Made by a program: the position numbers and the translations under genes
Notes under the pieces: model-generated
Databases searched by the model: none
Told to the model about the DNA's origin: nothing
What the model saw: the letters and a program-made list of their open reading frames with translations, nothing else
Source: Rhodopseudomonas palustris
GTDB lineage: Bacteria > Pseudomonadota > Alphaproteobacteria > Rhizobiales > Xanthobacteraceae
Length of the DNA stretch: 64,000 nt
Reading direction: 5' to 3'
Assembly (NCBI RefSeq): GCF_007005445.1
Contig: NZ_CP041387.1
Coordinates: forward strand, 4,603,501-4,667,500
Part shown: positions 34,882-44,880 of the stretch, piece after piece
How positions within the stretch are numbered: the first letter of the stretch is position 1
Layout of the letters: every line of letters starts with the position of its first letter

Positions 34882-36714
34882 CTACCGCCGCAGCCGCCGC
34901 GACGCCGGATAATTCATCACCTTCGGCACCTTGCCGTCGCGTAGCGCTTGCTGCATCCCTTCCCAATAGTCGGGCTGCATCAACTCGGGGTGCGCGTCGC
35001 GGAAGGCGCGGCGCAGGCCGGGATCGTCGATCCGCAGCCCCTCCAGCATCTCCTGCGGACGGAACACCATGCCGTTGTCGAACTCGCCGGGAATCGCGCC
35101 GTCGCGCCGCACCGTGACCGAGGTCAGCGGTTCGACCGCGTCGTAGTCGAACAGATACACCTTGCGGATGCGGCTGACGCCGTAATTGCGGCCGTCGAGA
35201 TCCTTGTTGAAGATGTCGGCCGCGGCGTTGTTCTTGATGCAGTCGCCGAGATTGATCACCGCGGCGCGGGCTTCGGCCGCGGACGCGTTGGCCAGGTACA
35301 GCGGCAGCGGCGTCAGCTTGATCTGGACGATCAGATGCCGAAACACCAGTGCGCCGCGATCCAGCGTCACCGTGCCGATTCCGGCTTCCAGCAGTTCGTC
35401 GAGCAGATCGGGTGCGAACATCGCGCGGTCGAGCTTGACGTTGGAATAAATGATGTTGTCGAGCATCGAGCCGGCGCGGTCGATCTCGTGCACCAGATTG
35501 TACTTGCGAAGAACCTCGTCGAGGCCGTCGAAGTAATCGAATTTGTAGTCGTCGGTCGGATGGTCGCGGATGATCTTCAGCACGTAGGCCGACGACGGCA
35601 TCGTGAAGGCGATCGCCACCGTGCCCTTGAAGCCGGGGGCGGTGGCGAGCTTCTCCTTGGTCTTGCGGTGCTCGGCCAGGATCTCGGCCATCACCGCGAC
35701 CTTGCCGAGGTGATGGAAGCCGATGCAGGAATATTGCGTGCCGAGCGGCCGCTTCGGCATCAGCTCGTGGAGCAGCCGGGCCAGTTCGTGGTAGCGCGGA
35801 TTGGTGGCGTGGTAGTTCGCCAGCGTCGACGAGAACGCATATTGCAGCTCGTCGCTGTCGGTCAGCACCGCGTCGACGACCAGCCCGTCCTTCTCGTTCA
35901 GCAACGCGATCAACAGCGGCAGGCTGCGCATCGGCATGTCGCCGCGGTCGCGCAGCTTGATCCGGCCGACCAGGCAGGCGCCGCGATTGCGGAAGAAACC
36001 GGAGTCGGCAATCTCGATCTTGACCGGCTCGCCGGGCCGCGGGCTGAGCGGCTCCAGTGCCGTCTCGATTGCCTGCGCGGCGAGCGCGGCGTCGCCGTCG
36101 CGATCGCGCCACGGTACGCTGAAGCCGGCGTCGTCGAGAATCCCGGCGATCACCTCGGCGGTGATCGGCAGCGTGGTGGTGGTGGTCTTCAGCACCGCGG
36201 CGGCTGAAATGGTGCGCCGCGCGGTGGCGCCGGCGTCGTAGGACACCGGCCGCCATTCGTCGCTCACCAGCTTGCGGCGCAGCGACTGCCAGAACGCAAA
36301 GGCGAAATCGGCCTCGTAGCGGCCCTCGATCGCAGCCAGCAGTTCGGCCTCTGCGGCCGGCCAGAGTTGTTCGTCGGTGGTCAGCTCCGGCAGCCCGGCC
36401 TTCAGCAGCGGCACGAGCTGGTCGATGCAGGCGGTGTACAGCCCGATCCGGATCTTCGACAGCCGTACCGTCACCGGCCAGTCGCGCGCCTCGAACGCGG
36501 CCTGCGCCAGCGCCGGAATCCGGCGCGACACCGCGTAATAATTGTCGAACGCCGACAGCACCACGCGCGCCAAGAGGCGCGCCTGATCGTCGGGATCGTC
36601 GGTGCGGTACAGCGCGTCGAGCAGATCGAAATCCGGCTCGGCGATCCGCGTGGCGTGCTCGATCTCGGCGGCGCCGAGCGGCCGGGCGCGGGGGTGGGAA
36701 ATGGTGGCGGTCAT
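34882..36714 (-). CDS. aceK: Isocitrate dehydrogenase kinase/phosphatase AceK
   Basis: Bifunctional enzyme that phosphorylates and dephosphorylates isocitrate dehydrogenase, switching carbon between the TCA cycle and the glyoxylate bypass. The 610-aa protein is close to the family length; N-terminal AFDNYYAVSRRIPALAQAAFEARDWP, the ATP/catalytic region GFKGTVAIAFTMPSSAYVLKIIRD, MLDNIIYSNVKLDRAMF and the C-terminal DYWEGMQQALRDGKVPKVMNYP are characteristic. It is not beside aceA/aceB as in enterobacteria. Confidence 0.95.
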   Translation of the reverse strand: MTATISHPRARPLGAAEIEHATRIAEPDFDLLDALYRTDDPDDQARLLARVVLSAFDNYYAVSRRIPALAQAAFEARDWPVTVRLSKIRIGLYTACIDQLVPLLKAGLPELTTDEQLWPAAEAELLAAIEGRYEADFAFAFWQSLRRKLVSDEWRPVSYDAGATARRTISAAAVLKTTTTTLPITAEVIAGILDDAGFSVPWRDRDGDAALAAQAIETALEPLSPRPGEPVKIEIADSGFFRNRGACLVGRIKLRDRGDMPMRSLPLLIALLNEKDGLVVDAVLTDSDELQYAFSSTLANYHATNPRYHELARLLHELMPKRPLGTQYSCIGFHHLGKVAVMAEILAEHRKTKEKLATAPGFKGTVAIAFTMPSSAYVLKIIRDHPTDDYKFDYFDGLDEVLRKYNLVHEIDRAGSMLDNIIYSNVKLDRAMFAPDLLDELLEAGIGTVTLDRGALVFRHLIVQIKLTPLPLYLANASAAEARAAVINLGDCIKNNAAADIFNKDLDGRNYGVSRIRKVYLFDYDAVEPLTSVTVRRDGAIPGEFDNGMVFRPQEMLEGLRIDDPGLRRAFRDAHPELMQPDYWEGMQQALRDGKVPKVMNYPASRRLRR

Positions 36715-37066
36715 TGCGTCGCGGGGTCAGCGCATCTCGTCATCTGGCGCCTCGGGTGGCTCGCCGGCGCCAGCATTTCAGCCAGCCGCCGGACCGAACC
36801 ACCGGGGCGATTGGGCCATCATGGGGACTTTGGCGCGTCAAAGCGTGATCTGACGCAAAACACCCCCCGCCGAAAGACGGATGCGACAATCTGCCGGGGC
36901 GGTTAGGCGTGCAGTCGAGCGGTCTGAGTGACCGAGGTTGGCCGATCAGCGGGTGAGGCAGAGGACCAGCAACCGCGCGGTGTCCAGCCTGCCCGCGTGA
37001 CGTCTTTGGGCTTCCAATATCACCGGGTGCGACAGCTATGACGCCGTCGCCCCGCTTCAGCCTGCC
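36715..37066. other. Gene-free gap upstream of aceK
   Basis: A 352-bp interval between aceK and a hydrolase, both on the minus strand. It should contain the aceK promoter. I see no clear repeat, terminator or small ORF with a ribosome-binding site. Confidence 0.5.
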
Positions 37067-37930
37067 TCATGGCTGCGCGGGTGGCGGAGCGACGGAGGCG
37101 TTCGGCTCGATCTTCGGGGTCACGGTCTCGTTGGTCTCGAAGAACGTCAGCGCCGCTGCCGAGAAGCCGTCGGGGGTCTCGTACATCAGATGGTGCGTGG
37201 CGCCCTTGAACTGGACCAGCCACGCTCCCGGAATCGCGGAGGCGATCGTCTTCGAGCTGTCGGTGCCGACCACATCGTCGGCGGTGCCGACCACCAGCAT
37301 CACCTGATTGGGGATCGCCGGCAGCTTGTCGAGCGGGGTCTTCCAGTGAGTAGTGGCTTCGACCTGCCGCGCCACGATCGGGTCGGCCGGCACCCTTCCG
37401 TGCAGCGCCTTGGCGACGTTGCTGCCGTCGGTCGAGGTGGCGTGGATCAGCGCCTTGTTGAAGCGGGTGGGATATTCCAGCAGCAGTTCCTGGGTGATGG
37501 TGCTGCCCATCGAATAGCCGAGCACGTCGCTGCGTTCGACCTTGAGCGCGTCGAGCAGGCCGATCACGTCGGCGGCGAACAACGGATAGCTGAAGGTGGT
37601 GTCGTTGGCGGTCGAGTGCCCCATGCCGCGATTGTCCATCAGGATCAGCTGATGGTTCTTCGACAGCGCCTCGACCACCTGGGGCGGCCAGTTCTCGGCG
37701 GTGCCGCCGAGCCCCATGATCATCACCATCGGCGCGCCCTGGCCGATCAGCCTGTAGCCGATCGAGATGCCGTTGGCGTCGACCTGATAGATCGTGCGAC
37801 CGCCCGCGTCCTGGCCGATCGCCTTGCCGGCCGGTGCGATCGGATCGGCGAGGGCGGAGGTTGCGGTGAGCAGGAGTGCGACGATACCAGGAGCGAGCAA
37901 GCGAGCGAGCTTGGCCATACGAATCACCAT
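37067..37930 (-). CDS. Exported alpha/beta hydrolase
   Basis: A 287-aa protein with a signal peptide (AKLARLLAPGIVALLLTATSALA) and an alpha/beta hydrolase domain: PMVMIMGLGGTAENWPPQ as oxyanion loop, MDNRGMGHST, and the nucleophile elbow VLGYSMGSTITQELL; the catalytic Asp lies near VGTADDVVGTDSS and the His in KGATHHLMYETPDGF. Substrate unknown. ATGs at 37930 and 37918 both precede the signal; neither has a strong ribosome-binding site. Confidence 0.8.
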   Translation of the reverse strand: MVIRMAKLARLLAPGIVALLLTATSALADPIAPAGKAIGQDAGGRTIYQVDANGISIGYRLIGQGAPMVMIMGLGGTAENWPPQVVEALSKNHQLILMDNRGMGHSTANDTTFSYPLFAADVIGLLDALKVERSDVLGYSMGSTITQELLLEYPTRFNKALIHATSTDGSNVAKALHGRVPADPIVARQVEATTHWKTPLDKLPAIPNQVMLVVGTADDVVGTDSSKTIASAIPGAWLVQFKGATHHLMYETPDGFSAAALTFFETNETVTPKIEPNASVAPPPAQP

Positions 37931-38001
37931 GCAACGATTCGATCCGTCGCCGGATAGCAGGAAGCGCGCCAAGCGTCGTTGCGGCTAAAGTGGCAAGAGT
38001 G

Positions 38002-38170
38002 CTACGGCGGATCGTCGAAATCGCCGTCCCACACCCAACCCTCGAGGTCGCAATTTGCCTCGATCCAGTCGTCGATCGCATCGTTCTCAGGATGCCGCGC
38101 CATCAGCTTGGCTTGCGCCCGAAGGTCCTCAAGCTCGCTCTCGGAAAACCTTGGGCTATTCGGCCGCGGC
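38002..38170 (-). other. Protein-like tail in a shifted frame after DUF2283
   Basis: Past the DUF2283 stop, a different minus-strand frame encodes an acidic, Trp-containing segment (PNSPRFSESELEDLRAQAKL, then DAIDDWIEANCDLEGWVWDG) ending at TAG 38004-38002. The frame is open well into DUF2283, but its first in-frame ATG that precedes this segment gives an implausible Arg/Pro-rich N-terminus (from 38271). It may be a separate small gene using an unusual start, or the result of a frameshift joining it to DUF2283. Confidence 0.4.
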
Positions 38171-38377
38171 GCTGCGGGATCTGTTGGGCAGACCGGCTTT
38201 TTTCCAGTCTCCGGGCGCCAATACCCTGCTGGCGGACAAGATCTCGATGCCAAGGACGCGCCCTTCCGCATCAACGTCGTAGATGAAAGGCCCGGCTTCC
38301 AACGTTTCCGCGAACGTGCCCTTACCGACGGTGATATAAACCGCATCGGCCTTGGGATCATAGCTTGAATCAATCAT
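38156..38377 (-). CDS. DUF2283 protein
   Basis: A 73-aa protein with the DUF2283 pattern: YDPKADAVYITVGKG, then AGPFIYDVDAEGRVLGIEILSA. Family members are small beta-rich proteins of unknown role, often found as pairs with other small ORFs. It is followed by a protein-like stretch in another frame. It lies next to the AT-richer cassette at 38489-39877. Confidence 0.8.
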   Translation of the reverse strand: MIDSSYDPKADAVYITVGKGTFAETLEAGPFIYDVDAEGRVLGIEILSASRVLAPGDWKKAGLPNRSRSAAAE

Positions 38378-38488
38378 GATCTTGGCCTCGCGCCGCTATC
38401 TGGATGACCGCGATAGGAGGGGCGTCCATTCCCGCATGTCGCTGCGCTCATGCGGGCTACTTTCTGCTACTTGCTGCAAAATCTACTT

Positions 38489-39271
38489 CTAAAGAAGGAG
38501 TTTGCTAGCAAGATTCTCCCTAATTCGCCTCGATCCTAGATCGGTTAAACGGTAATTTCCGTTAGAAAGCTGAATCACCTGCCGGCAATCTGGCGCAGAG
38601 AGCTTCTGAAGAGACTTCGTGACTGACGGTGGAGAAAGTTGAGCTGCCTGCCCAATTTTGGATCGGGAGAAGCCGTGCTCACCTCCGTAGTGAAGGATGA
38701 TAAGAATTTCCTCGTCTGCTGTGAGGTCAGTTCGTTGGACGAGGATTTTGTCTTCAAATACACCGACGGCGGGAACGTCGAACTGAAGAAGCTCTCTAAT
38801 CGCCTTAGCTGCGACCTCTCGATCGCCTCTCCAGAAAAGGCGCAGCATTTCGTTCATTACCCAACGAACTAACTCGATAACAAGTTTCGAGTCCATGTGG
38901 TTTGGGGTATATGTTGGCGATATATGAACAGCGCCTCTCTGGCTCCTGAATTTGTAAACAGTTCGAAGAACTCTGATAACGTGCAAGGCGTCATGCCTTG
39001 GAATGATCTTGTGAGTGTTGGTGTCGTTTTCTACGTACTTCGCACAGTCGTCGAAACCTTTGGAAAGACTGACATTTCCTGAATCCACACAATAAACAAT
39101 TCTTCCAGCAACCTCCGCGAACTGTCCGCCATCAAGCTGGCTCGGTTCCCAGTCACGCTGAATGAAGCGACGCTCAGCTGAGACAAACTCGTCTAACAAC
39201 TGAGTGCAAAGCAGGCGATCGAGTGGCGGGCTTAGCTCCGCTAGTAATCGCTGCTTCTCAATTAATGCCAT
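38489..39271 (-). CDS. Unknown 260-aa protein with C-terminal winged-helix-like domain (cassette gene B)
   Basis: I cannot name this protein. Its N-terminal part (about 1-170) has distinctive runs such as RRFIQRDWEPSQLDGGQFAE, GFDDCAKYVENDTN, IPRHDALHVIRVLRTVYKFR and GAVHISPTYTPNHMDSKLVI. The C-terminal 80 residues (ADEEILIILHYGGEHGFSRS, IGQAAQLSPPSVTKSLQKL, NYRLTDLGSRRIRE) look like a MarR-type winged helix. The DNA is clearly AT-richer than the surroundings, pointing to transfer. It starts six bases after the 199-aa gene, so the two form one unit. No catalytic motif or membrane segment is visible. Confidence 0.75.
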   Translation of the reverse strand: MALIEKQRLLAELSPPLDRLLCTQLLDEFVSAERRFIQRDWEPSQLDGGQFAEVAGRIVYCVDSGNVSLSKGFDDCAKYVENDTNTHKIIPRHDALHVIRVLRTVYKFRSQRGAVHISPTYTPNHMDSKLVIELVRWVMNEMLRLFWRGDREVAAKAIRELLQFDVPAVGVFEDKILVQRTDLTADEEILIILHYGGEHGFSRSKIGQAAQLSPPSVTKSLQKLSAPDCRQVIQLSNGNYRLTDLGSRRIRENLASKLLL

Positions 39272-39277
39272 ATGATA

Positions 39278-39877
39278 TTAAGTTTGGCCGAGAGCCTCGC
39301 CGACCAAGTTCTGTGCTTGTCGACGGCCTTCTTCTGTCAGAAACCAAACGGGGGGAGTCTTCGTCGTGTCCTCTCCAACGGGAGCAGGTGATGACGCCTT
39401 TAGCTTGCCCAAATCTCGGCCGACATTTCCCGTTTGGACCATCCCAGCTTGCTTGAAGTGCTTATTGAAGGTCTCTGAAATGATTCTGCTCGAGAGTTCG
39501 TTCTGTTGCGCGACTTCCCCAGTCACATAGAGCAGCCAAATCGCCTTTTGGGATGTTTTCCATTGTTGTTTAGGGCTCCCGAACTGCTCCGGTGAATGCC
39601 TGAAGTCGATTGCCTTAGGTGCTTCACTGGGAGCGGCCTGAGAACTACTATTGACCTTCTTTCGGCCCCTCCGCGCCGGATTGGTCGTCGGTAAGGTTGC
39701 CACCGGTGATGGTGCACTATCAAATGTCGACTCGCCGTCGATGATCGCGCCCACCGGCCGCATCATCCCTGCAATCTGCTGGCCGATTGCTTGGCTCATA
39801 ACCGATGCGTCTTCGCGTGAACCTTCTATCTCTAGCTTCAGGCCCTGTAATTCCATCTTGATTCGAAACTTAGACAT
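39278..39877 (-). CDS. Unknown 199-aa protein (cassette gene A)
   Basis: First gene of the two-gene cassette. The N-terminus (FRIKMELQGLKLEIEGSRED followed by a helix with MSQAIGQQIAGM) looks like a small alpha/beta module; a Pro/Ser/Lys-rich linker follows (about 55-90); the C-terminal half (SQKAIWLLYVTGE, SSRIISETFNKHF, NVGRDLGKLK, VWFLTEEGRRQAQNLV) resembles a winged-helix domain. I do not recognise the family. AT-rich codon use matches gene B and differs from lepA upstream. Its promoter should lie in the 115 bp after lepA. Confidence 0.75.
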   Translation of the reverse strand: MSKFRIKMELQGLKLEIEGSREDASVMSQAIGQQIAGMMRPVGAIIDGESTFDSAPSPVATLPTTNPARRGRKKVNSSSQAAPSEAPKAIDFRHSPEQFGSPKQQWKTSQKAIWLLYVTGEVAQQNELSSRIISETFNKHFKQAGMVQTGNVGRDLGKLKASSPAPVGEDTTKTPPVWFLTEEGRRQAQNLVGEALGQT

Positions 39878-39992
39878 GACCGCTGCCCTGCTGTTGACCT
39901 AGTCATTGCAAGCAAGGGTTGCCGAGTCGCGCTAAACGATCAAGAACAAAAAACGAACTGGCGCGATGGGAGTGGGAAAACTTGAATAGTCC

Positions 39993-41804
39993 TCACCCAT
40001 CCACCTTCAGCGCCGCAATGAACGCCTCTTGCGGGATGTCGACCTTGCCGAACTGCCGCATCTTCTTCTTGCCCTCCTTCTGCTTCTCCAGAAGTTTGCG
40101 CTTTCTCGTGATGTCGCCGCCGTAGCATTTGGCGGTGACGTCCTTGCGCAGGGCGCGGACGGTTTCGCGGGCGATCACCTTGCCGCCGATCGCCGCCTGG
40201 ATCGGGATCTGGAACATGTGCGGCGGGATCAGCTCTTTCATCTTCTCGACCATGGCGCGGCCGCGGCCTTCGGCGCGCGTCCGGTGCACCAGCATCGACA
40301 GCGCGTCGACCGGCTCGGCGTTGACCAGGATCTGCATCTTGACGAGATCTGCCGGCTTGTAGTCGGTGAGGTGATAGTCGAACGAGGCGTAGCCCTTCGA
40401 CACGCTCTTCAGCCGGTCGTAGAAGTCGAACACCACCTCGTTGAGCGGCAGGTCGTACTTCACCATCGCGCGGGCGCCGACGTAGGTCAGTTCCTTCTGA
40501 TTGCCGCGGCGGTCCTGGCACAGCTTCAGCACGCTGCCGAGATATTCGTCGGGCGTCAGGATGGTGGCTTCGATCCACGGCTCCTGAATCTCGGCGATCT
40601 TGACCACGTCCGGCATGTCGACCGGGTTGTGGATCTCCATCTCGGTGCCGTCGGTGAGTTTCATGTGATAGATCACGCTCGGCGCGGTCGCGATCAGGTT
40701 GAGATCGAACTCGCGGCTCAGCCGCTCCTGGATGATCTCCAGATGCAACAGGCCCAGGAAGCCGCAGCGGAAGCCGAAGCCGAGCGCGGCTGAGGTTTCC
40801 ATCTCGAACGAGAAGCTGGCGTCGTTCAGTCGCAACTTGCCCATCGCGCCGCGCAGCGTTTCGAAATCGTCGGCGTCGACCGGGAACAGGCCGCAGAACA
40901 CCACAGGGATCGCCGGCTTGAAGCCGGGCAGCATCTCGGTGATCGGCTTCTTGTCGTCGGTGATGGTGTCGCCGACGCGGGTGTCGGCGACTTCCTTGAT
41001 CGCCGCGGTGATGAAGCCGACCTCGCCGGGGCCGAGCTCGTCGACATTGACCATCTTGGGCGTGAAGAAGCCGACCCGCTCGACGTCGTAAGCGGCGCCG
41101 GTGCCCATCATCCGGATGCGCTGGCCCTTCTTGAGCACGCCGTCGACCACGCGCACCAGCACCACGACGCCGAGATAGACGTCGTACCAGCTATCGACCA
41201 GCAGCGCCTTCAGGGTCGCTTCGCGGTCGCCCTTCGGCGGCGGCAGCCGGGTGACGATCGCCTCCAGCACGTCGGGCACGCCGAGGCCGGTCTTGGCCGA
41301 GATCATCACCGCGTCGGAGGCGTCGAGGCCGATGACGTCCTCGATCTGCTGCTTGATCTTCTCCGGCTCGGCGGCCGGCAGGTCGACCTTGTTGAGCACC
41401 GGGACGATTTCGTGATTGGCGTCGAGCGCGTGATAGACGTTGGCGAGCGTCTGCGCCTCGACGCCCTGGCTGGCGTCGACCACCAGCAGCGAGCCCTCGC
41501 AGGCGGCCAGCGACCGCGACACTTCGTAGGCGAAGTCGACGTGGCCGGGCGTGTCCATCAGATTGAAGATGTAGTCCTTGCCGTCCTTGGCGCGGTAGTT
41601 CAGGCGCACGGTCTGCGCCTTGATGGTGATGCCGCGCTCGCGCTCGATGTCCATCGAATCGAGCACCTGCTCCTTGCCGGCCATTTCACGGTCGGACATG
41701 CCGCCGGTGATCTGGATCAGGCGGTCGGCGAGCGTCGACTTTCCATGGTCGATATGGGCGACGATGGAGAAGTTGCGGATGTTGTCGATCGGGACGGTGG
41801 TCAT
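39993..41804 (-). CDS. lepA: Elongation factor 4 (LepA)
   Basis: Ribosome-associated GTPase that affects translocation and initiation. The 603-aa protein has G1 [15 protein letters not shown]2 [13 protein letters not shown]3 DTPGHVDF, G4 NKVDLPAA, then domains II-V and the LepA-specific C-terminal domain ending [20 protein letters not shown]. Full length. Downstream on the same strand is the AT-richer cassette. Confidence 0.98.
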   Translation of the reverse strand: MTTVPIDNIRNFSIVAHIDHGKSTLADRLIQITGGMSDREMAGKEQVLDSMDIERERGITIKAQTVRLNYRAKDGKDYIFNLMDTPGHVDFAYEVSRSLAACEGSLLVVDASQGVEAQTLANVYHALDANHEIVPVLNKVDLPAAEPEKIKQQIEDVIGLDASDAVMISAKTGLGVPDVLEAIVTRLPPPKGDREATLKALLVDSWYDVYLGVVVLVRVVDGVLKKGQRIRMMGTGAAYDVERVGFFTPKMVNVDELGPGEVGFITAAIKEVADTRVGDTITDDKKPITEMLPGFKPAIPVVFCGLFPVDADDFETLRGAMGKLRLNDASFSFEMETSAALGFGFRCGFLGLLHLEIIQERLSREFDLNLIATAPSVIYHMKLTDGTEMEIHNPVDMPDVVKIAEIQEPWIEATILTPDEYLGSVLKLCQDRRGNQKELTYVGARAMVKYDLPLNEVVFDFYDRLKSVSKGYASFDYHLTDYKPADLVKMQILVNAEPVDALSMLVHRTRAEGRGRAMVEKMKELIPPHMFQIPIQAAIGGKVIARETVRALRKDVTAKCYGGDITRKRKLLEKQKEGKKKMRQFGKVDIPQEAFIAALKVDG

Positions 41805-41909
41805 GGCCGCGAGATAGCACCCGGACTCCGGCCCGGCAAGGCGAACGGACGGCGCAAAGCTCCGAAAAACCGCCGGTTTTGCCGCGCTTGACGGGGCCGG
41901 CCGAAGCGG

Positions 41910-43487
41910 ATGATGTCCGCCGCGCTACGCCTCCAGCCCAGGGCCCGGATGTCCGCCAAGTCCCCTCCCCGCCGCGCATTCGCCCCGCTGACGCGCTGGC
42001 TCGATGCCCTGCTCGATCCCAAGCGGCAGGAGCTTACCGTCGTCTGGACGCTGCTTGCCTATATGGCGATCTGGACGGCCTATCGGATCATCGCCACCTG
42101 GCCGCGCGATCTGCATGCCGACGAGACCGAGCTGTACGGCTGGTCGCGGGATCTGGCGCTCGGTACCGACAAGCACCCGCCGTTCTCGGCCTGGGTGGCG
42201 CGCGCCTGGTTCACGCTGGTTCCGCCGTCCGATCTGTCGGTTCACCTGCTGGCGACCGCCAATATCGCGCTGACGCTGTACATCGCCTGGCGGACGATGC
42301 GCCGCTACATGGACGCCGACAAGTCGCTGTTCGGGCTGGCGCTGCTGACGCTGATCCCGTTCTTCAATTTCATTGCGCTGAAATACAACGCCAATGCGGT
42401 GCTGCTGCCGCTGTGGGCGCTGACCATCCATTGTTTCCTGCGGGCGCTGGAAGGCCGCGCCGCGCTGTGGGCGGCGCTTGCGGGGGTGTTCGCCGGTGCT
42501 TCGATGCTCGGCAAATACTGGTCGATCGTGCTGGTTGTCGCGCTCGGGCTGGCGGCGCTGATCGACCCGCGGCGCGGCCGGTTCTTCGGATCAATGGCGC
42601 CGTGGCTGATGATCCTGTGCGGCGGCGCGGTGCTGGCGCCGCATCTGTGGTGGCTCTACGCCCACGACTTCCCGACGCTGTCCTACGCGGAGGCGCACGA
42701 GGCCGGCAGCTTCGCCGACAATCTGCGCGACACGCTGGGCTATCTGGCCGGCTGCGTCGGCTATGCGGCGGTGGCGCTGATCGTCGCGGCGCTGCTGCTG
42801 CGGCCGTCGCGCGCGGCGCTGGCCGACATCGCCTGGCCGGCCGATCCGCAGCGTCGCACCATCCTGATCGCGCAGGTGCTGCTGATCGTCGCCGCGGTGC
42901 CGGTGGCGCTCGTCACCGGCATCCGCATCGTGCCGCTGTGGGCGATGCCGGCCTACACGCTGCTGCCGATCGTGCTGTTGGCCTCGCCGCTGATCGCGGT
43001 CGGGCGAGAGACGGTGCGGCGCGGCCTGATCGTCGCCTCCGCGGTGTCGCTCGGCTCGCTGGCGCTGTCGCCGGCGGTGGCGCTGGTGATTCATCTCAGC
43101 GATCCGCCGGGACCGTTCGAATACGCCTCGCTGCTGGCCGAGCATGTCGAGCGCGAATGGCGCCGGAACAGCGACCGGCCGGTGCCGCTGGTCGCAGGCG
43201 AAACCGTGCTGGCCGGCAACACCGCCTTTTATCTGCGCACCGACACCAAGGGCTTCGAAACGGCGGATGTCGCGGCGCTGAAGCAGCGGGCCGAGGCGAA
43301 TGGTGCCGTGCTGGTGTGTCCGGCGGACAATGGCGGTTGCATCGCCACCGCCGAGCGGATCGTCGCCGGCCAGCCGCAGATCCTGCGCGGCAAGGTGTGG
43401 CTCAGCCGGCCGCTGTTCGGCCAGCCCGGCGGGCGGGTGAGCGACGTATTCTTTCTGGTGCTGCCGGCGGGGACGAGCGCCAAATAG
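41910..43487 (+). CDS. GT39-family membrane glycosyltransferase
   Basis: A 525-aa polytopic membrane protein of the PMT/ArnT-like glycosyltransferase 39 family. The first periplasmic loop has the catalytic acidic pair in [19 protein letters not shown], followed by [14 protein letters not shown], as in undecaprenyl-sugar transferases. About ten to eleven hydrophobic segments follow, then a soluble C-terminal domain (about 400-525). The acceptor could be lipid A or another envelope glycan. Start not certain: ATGs at 41910, 41913 and 41949. Divergent from lepA. Confidence 0.85.
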   Translation: MMSAALRLQPRARMSAKSPPRRAFAPLTRWLDALLDPKRQELTVVWTLLAYMAIWTAYRIIATWPRDLHADETELYGWSRDLALGTDKHPPFSAWVARAWFTLVPPSDLSVHLLATANIALTLYIAWRTMRRYMDADKSLFGLALLTLIPFFNFIALKYNANAVLLPLWALTIHCFLRALEGRAALWAALAGVFAGASMLGKYWSIVLVVALGLAALIDPRRGRFFGSMAPWLMILCGGAVLAPHLWWLYAHDFPTLSYAEAHEAGSFADNLRDTLGYLAGCVGYAAVALIVAALLLRPSRAALADIAWPADPQRRTILIAQVLLIVAAVPVALVTGIRIVPLWAMPAYTLLPIVLLASPLIAVGRETVRRGLIVASAVSLGSLALSPAVALVIHLSDPPGPFEYASLLAEHVEREWRRNSDRPVPLVAGETVLAGNTAFYLRTDTKGFETADVAALKQRAEANGAVLVCPADNGGCIATAERIVAGQPQILRGKVWLSRPLFGQPGGRVSDVFFLVLPAGTSAK

Positions 43488-43494
43488 GGGCGGC

Positions 43495-43827
43495 TTATTC
43501 TTCTTCGCCGAACTTCGAGCCCATCAGCTCGGTGATCGCGTCCAGCGCCTGGCGGGCTTCGGGGCCGCTCGCCGAGACTGTCACGGTGGTGCCGATCCCG
43601 GCCGCCAGCATCATCAGCCCCATGATCGAGGTGCCGCCGACGGTCTCGCCGTTGCGGGTGACCCAGACCTCGGCGTTGAAGCGCTCGGCCATCTGCACGA
43701 ATTTGGCGGAGGCCCGCGCATGCAGGCCGCGCTTGTTGATGACCGGAATCTCACGGGAAATCTTTTCGGCGGAAGCGCCGGCGGCATGGTCCGGTTCGGA
43801 GCCGGGCTGGGGCGCGTCCGCGATCAT
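43495..43827 (-). CDS. ptsH: Phosphocarrier HPr
   Basis: A 110-aa HPr with a ~20-residue N-terminal extension. The EI-phosphorylated His36 is in NKRGLHARASAKFV, and the regulatory Ser67, target of HprK, in VGGTSIMGLMML. Its ATG overlaps the EIIA stop (ATGA). With EIIA and HprK upstream it forms the incomplete regulatory PTS typical of alphaproteobacteria, which has no sugar permease and instead signals carbon and nitrogen state. Confidence 0.93.
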   Translation of the reverse strand: MIADAPQPGSEPDHAAGASAEKISREIPVINKRGLHARASAKFVQMAERFNAEVWVTRNGETVGGTSIMGLMMLAAGIGTTVTVSASGPEARQALDAITELMGSKFGEEE

Positions 43828-44225
43828 TTTCCGGCCAACACCCTGCTGGCGATGGTGACGTACTTGCGCCCGGCCTCCTGAGCCAGCGCGATCGCCTCGG
43901 GCAGCGAGCGCTCCTCACGGACTTTGGCGAGCTTCACCAGCATAGGTAAATTGATGCCGGCGAGCACTTCGACCTTCGGGCGGCTCATGCAGGAAATCGC
44001 CAGGTTGGACGGCGTTCCGCCGAACATGTCGGTCAGGATCGCCACGCCCTCACCGCTGTCGACGCGATTGACCGCCTCGATAATGTCGCTGCGGCACAGA
44101 TCGGCGTCGTCTTCGGCGCCAATCGTGACGGCTTCGATTTGTTGTTGTGGCCCCATCACGTGTTCCAGCGCTGCCTTGAACTCGTCGGCGAGGCGCCCGT
44201 GGGTCACAAGTACCAGACCAATCAT
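43824..44225 (-). CDS. PTS EIIA component, mannose type
   Basis: A 133-aa EIIA-Man domain: LVLVTHGRLADEF with the phospho-accepting His9, then AILTDMFGGTPSNLA and GINLPMLVKLAKVRE. It would take phosphate from HPr. No EIIB/EIIC is nearby, so it probably acts as a regulator. It lies 187 bp after hprK and is translationally coupled to ptsH. Confidence 0.92.
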   Translation of the reverse strand: MIGLVLVTHGRLADEFKAALEHVMGPQQQIEAVTIGAEDDADLCRSDIIEAVNRVDSGEGVAILTDMFGGTPSNLAISCMSRPKVEVLAGINLPMLVKLAKVREERSLPEAIALAQEAGRKYVTIASRVLAGK

Positions 44226-44412
44226 CGGAAACTCCTCGCGGGTGCTTTTGGTGCACCGCGCGAACCGGTCACTTTGACCATCCAGAGCCCCTATGCAAGG
44301 GGGTCTGCGCGATTCCCCGACGAAGGCAAGGCGCTGAGGAGCTGCGGCAAGGCCGTTCAGTGACGATTGTTGGGCTGATATAGTTACTAAATCGCTGAGA
44401 ACAAACCTGCAA

Positions 44413-44880
44413 TCAGGCTTCGTCGCCGGTTGCGTCGGTTGTCGTCAGGGCGGCCACCACCAAGGGTAGCGGATCGTAGCCGGCGCCGACCGCGACCCGC
44501 GGCAATTGGACGCCGCCGATTTCGGTCCATAGCGCTGCAGCTTCGGGCATCCGCGACGCATCCGCAGCCTGAAGATCGACCACCAGCCCGGCGACGGCGG
44601 CTGCGGCGGCCGCGGTCCGTCGTAGCCCGAGGCCGCGGATCTCGATCAGCCCGGCCAGCCCGGGCACCTGACGAACCGTCAGCCGTCCGTGCTCCGGCTC
44701 CAGAACCACCCGGTCGTCGCCGATCAGTTCGGCTGGCGGGATCTGGCCGGCGCGGCCCGCCATGATCAGCGCCCAGGCGAGCCTGGATTTGCCCGAGCCG
44801 GACGCGCCGCGAATCACCACGGCGTGGTCGCCGACCTTGACGGCCGAGGCGTGGACGGTGCGGGGCGACGCCGCGGTCAT
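44413..44880 (-). CDS. hprK: HPr kinase/phosphorylase, short alphaproteobacterial form
   Basis: A 155-aa catalytic HprK domain without the N-terminal domain of Gram-positive enzymes. Walker A GASGSGKS is at residues 25-32; the metal/substrate segment ELIGDDRVVLE and the IEIRGLGLRR signature follow. It phosphorylates HPr on Ser67. The ATG at 44880 overlaps the chvG stop (ATGA), so the sensor kinase and HprK are coupled. The longer frame to 45153 is chvG shadow. Confidence 0.93.
   Translation of the reverse strand: MTAASPRTVHASAVKVGDHAVVIRGASGSGKSRLAWALIMAGRAGQIPPAELIGDDRVVLEPEHGRLTVRQVPGLAGLIEIRGLGLRRTAAAAAAVAGLVVDLQAADASRMPEAAALWTEIGGVQLPRVAVGAGYDPLPLVVAALTTTDATGDEA

Noticed and set aside
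36049..36256. 735-aa joined minus-strand frame covering 34049-36256
   Set aside because: Only its last ~247 codons (from 34792) are a real protein, the EI24 membrane protein; the rest is an out-of-frame shadow of aceK.
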